From NCBI RefSeq assembly GCF_000146675.1, contig NZ_GL397214.1, positions 821,317 to 885,316 of the forward strand: DNA of 64,000 nucleotides, given 5' to 3'. This document shows, in pieces, positions 63,960 to 64,000 of this stretch. The position numbers were made by a program, and so were the translations under genes. The notes beneath the pieces were generated by a model. That model searched no databases. It was given only the letters and a program-made list of their open reading frames with translations, and was not told the origin of the DNA. This DNA comes from Hoylesella marshii DSM 16973 = JCM 13450. GTDB lineage: Bacteria; Bacteroidota; Bacteroidia; Bacteroidales; Bacteroidaceae. Numbering within the stretch: position 1 is the stretch's first letter; each line of letters begins with the position of its first letter.

Positions 63960-64000
63960 TGGTCGTCTACTTTCCCGCATTGGCGGTACGATGGCGGCGA
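63960..64000 (-). rRNA. rrf: 5S ribosomal RNA, 3' part, cut by the window edge
   Basis: On the minus strand CAATGCGGGAAAGTAGACGA corresponds to the conserved 3' region of Bacteroidetes 5S rRNA, next to a strong terminator. Only about 41 nt lie in the window, so the exact 3' end and identity rest on this short match. Confidence 0.72.

Overview
The window looks like a chromosomal segment of a Bacteroidales bacterium, most likely Prevotellaceae. Supports are repeated promoters of the Bacteroidetes type (TAnnTTTG), an 11-function complex I locus with fused NuoCD and no NuoEFG in view, a HmuR/HmuY heme pair, adenosylcobalamin ribonucleotide reductase, a GSCFA protein, and NBU-like mobilizable elements with IntDOT-type integrases. 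The species call is an inference.

Layout. (1) About 396-8931: a mobilizable element read right to left: tyrosine integrase, a plus-strand cargo operon of small stress or detoxification-type genes (VOC, frameshifted Cdd1, an unrecognised protein, DJ-1/PfpI, SRPBCC, GNAT), two excisionase-like HTH genes, a deleted virE, primase and MobV relaxase. (2) 8932-10047: lytic transglycosylase and initiator tRNA-Met. (3) 10048-27221: a nest of insertions. An IS30-family element is interrupted by an IS4-family element with perfect 15-bp ends and a 9-bp target duplication, and inside the IS4 sits a second mobilizable element in the opposite orientation to the first. It carries tandem integrases, an operon of a WYD-repeat protein, a DUF262/DUF1524 GmrSD-like protein and a UPF0114 membrane protein, a strongly structured intergenic segment, HTH genes, a nonsense-mutated virE, primase, relaxase, and two overlapping reverse transcriptase genes that match the DRT3 anti-phage layout. 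(4) 27397-63443: core chromosome: tetR-fabG-rlu, nrdJ, folB-amidase-mlaD, dnaA, GSCFA, gpx-trxB, groESL, an OmpP1-like porin, a Tyr/Gly/Arg-rich exported protein, prmA, a membrane protein, hmuRY, a frameshifted lipoprotein and nuoABCDHIJKLMN. (5) The right end has an IS4 end remnant, a three-unit palindrome array and the 3' end of a minus-strand 5S rRNA gene with its terminator.

Working together: the two mobilizable elements share homologous termini, oriT-like hairpins and mobilization genes but differ in cargo. The second concentrates defence-type genes. The core section joins heme uptake to a respiratory complex that presumably takes electrons from a donor other than NADH, because no NuoEFG genes lie here.

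The least ordinary signals are the DRT3-type pair with a possible ACACAC-containing RNA downstream, the 152-bp direct repeats that bracket it, the multi-hairpin segment at 16671-16809, and a recurring intergenic architecture of 22-bp-phased, often palindromic units at five loci with mostly different sequences.
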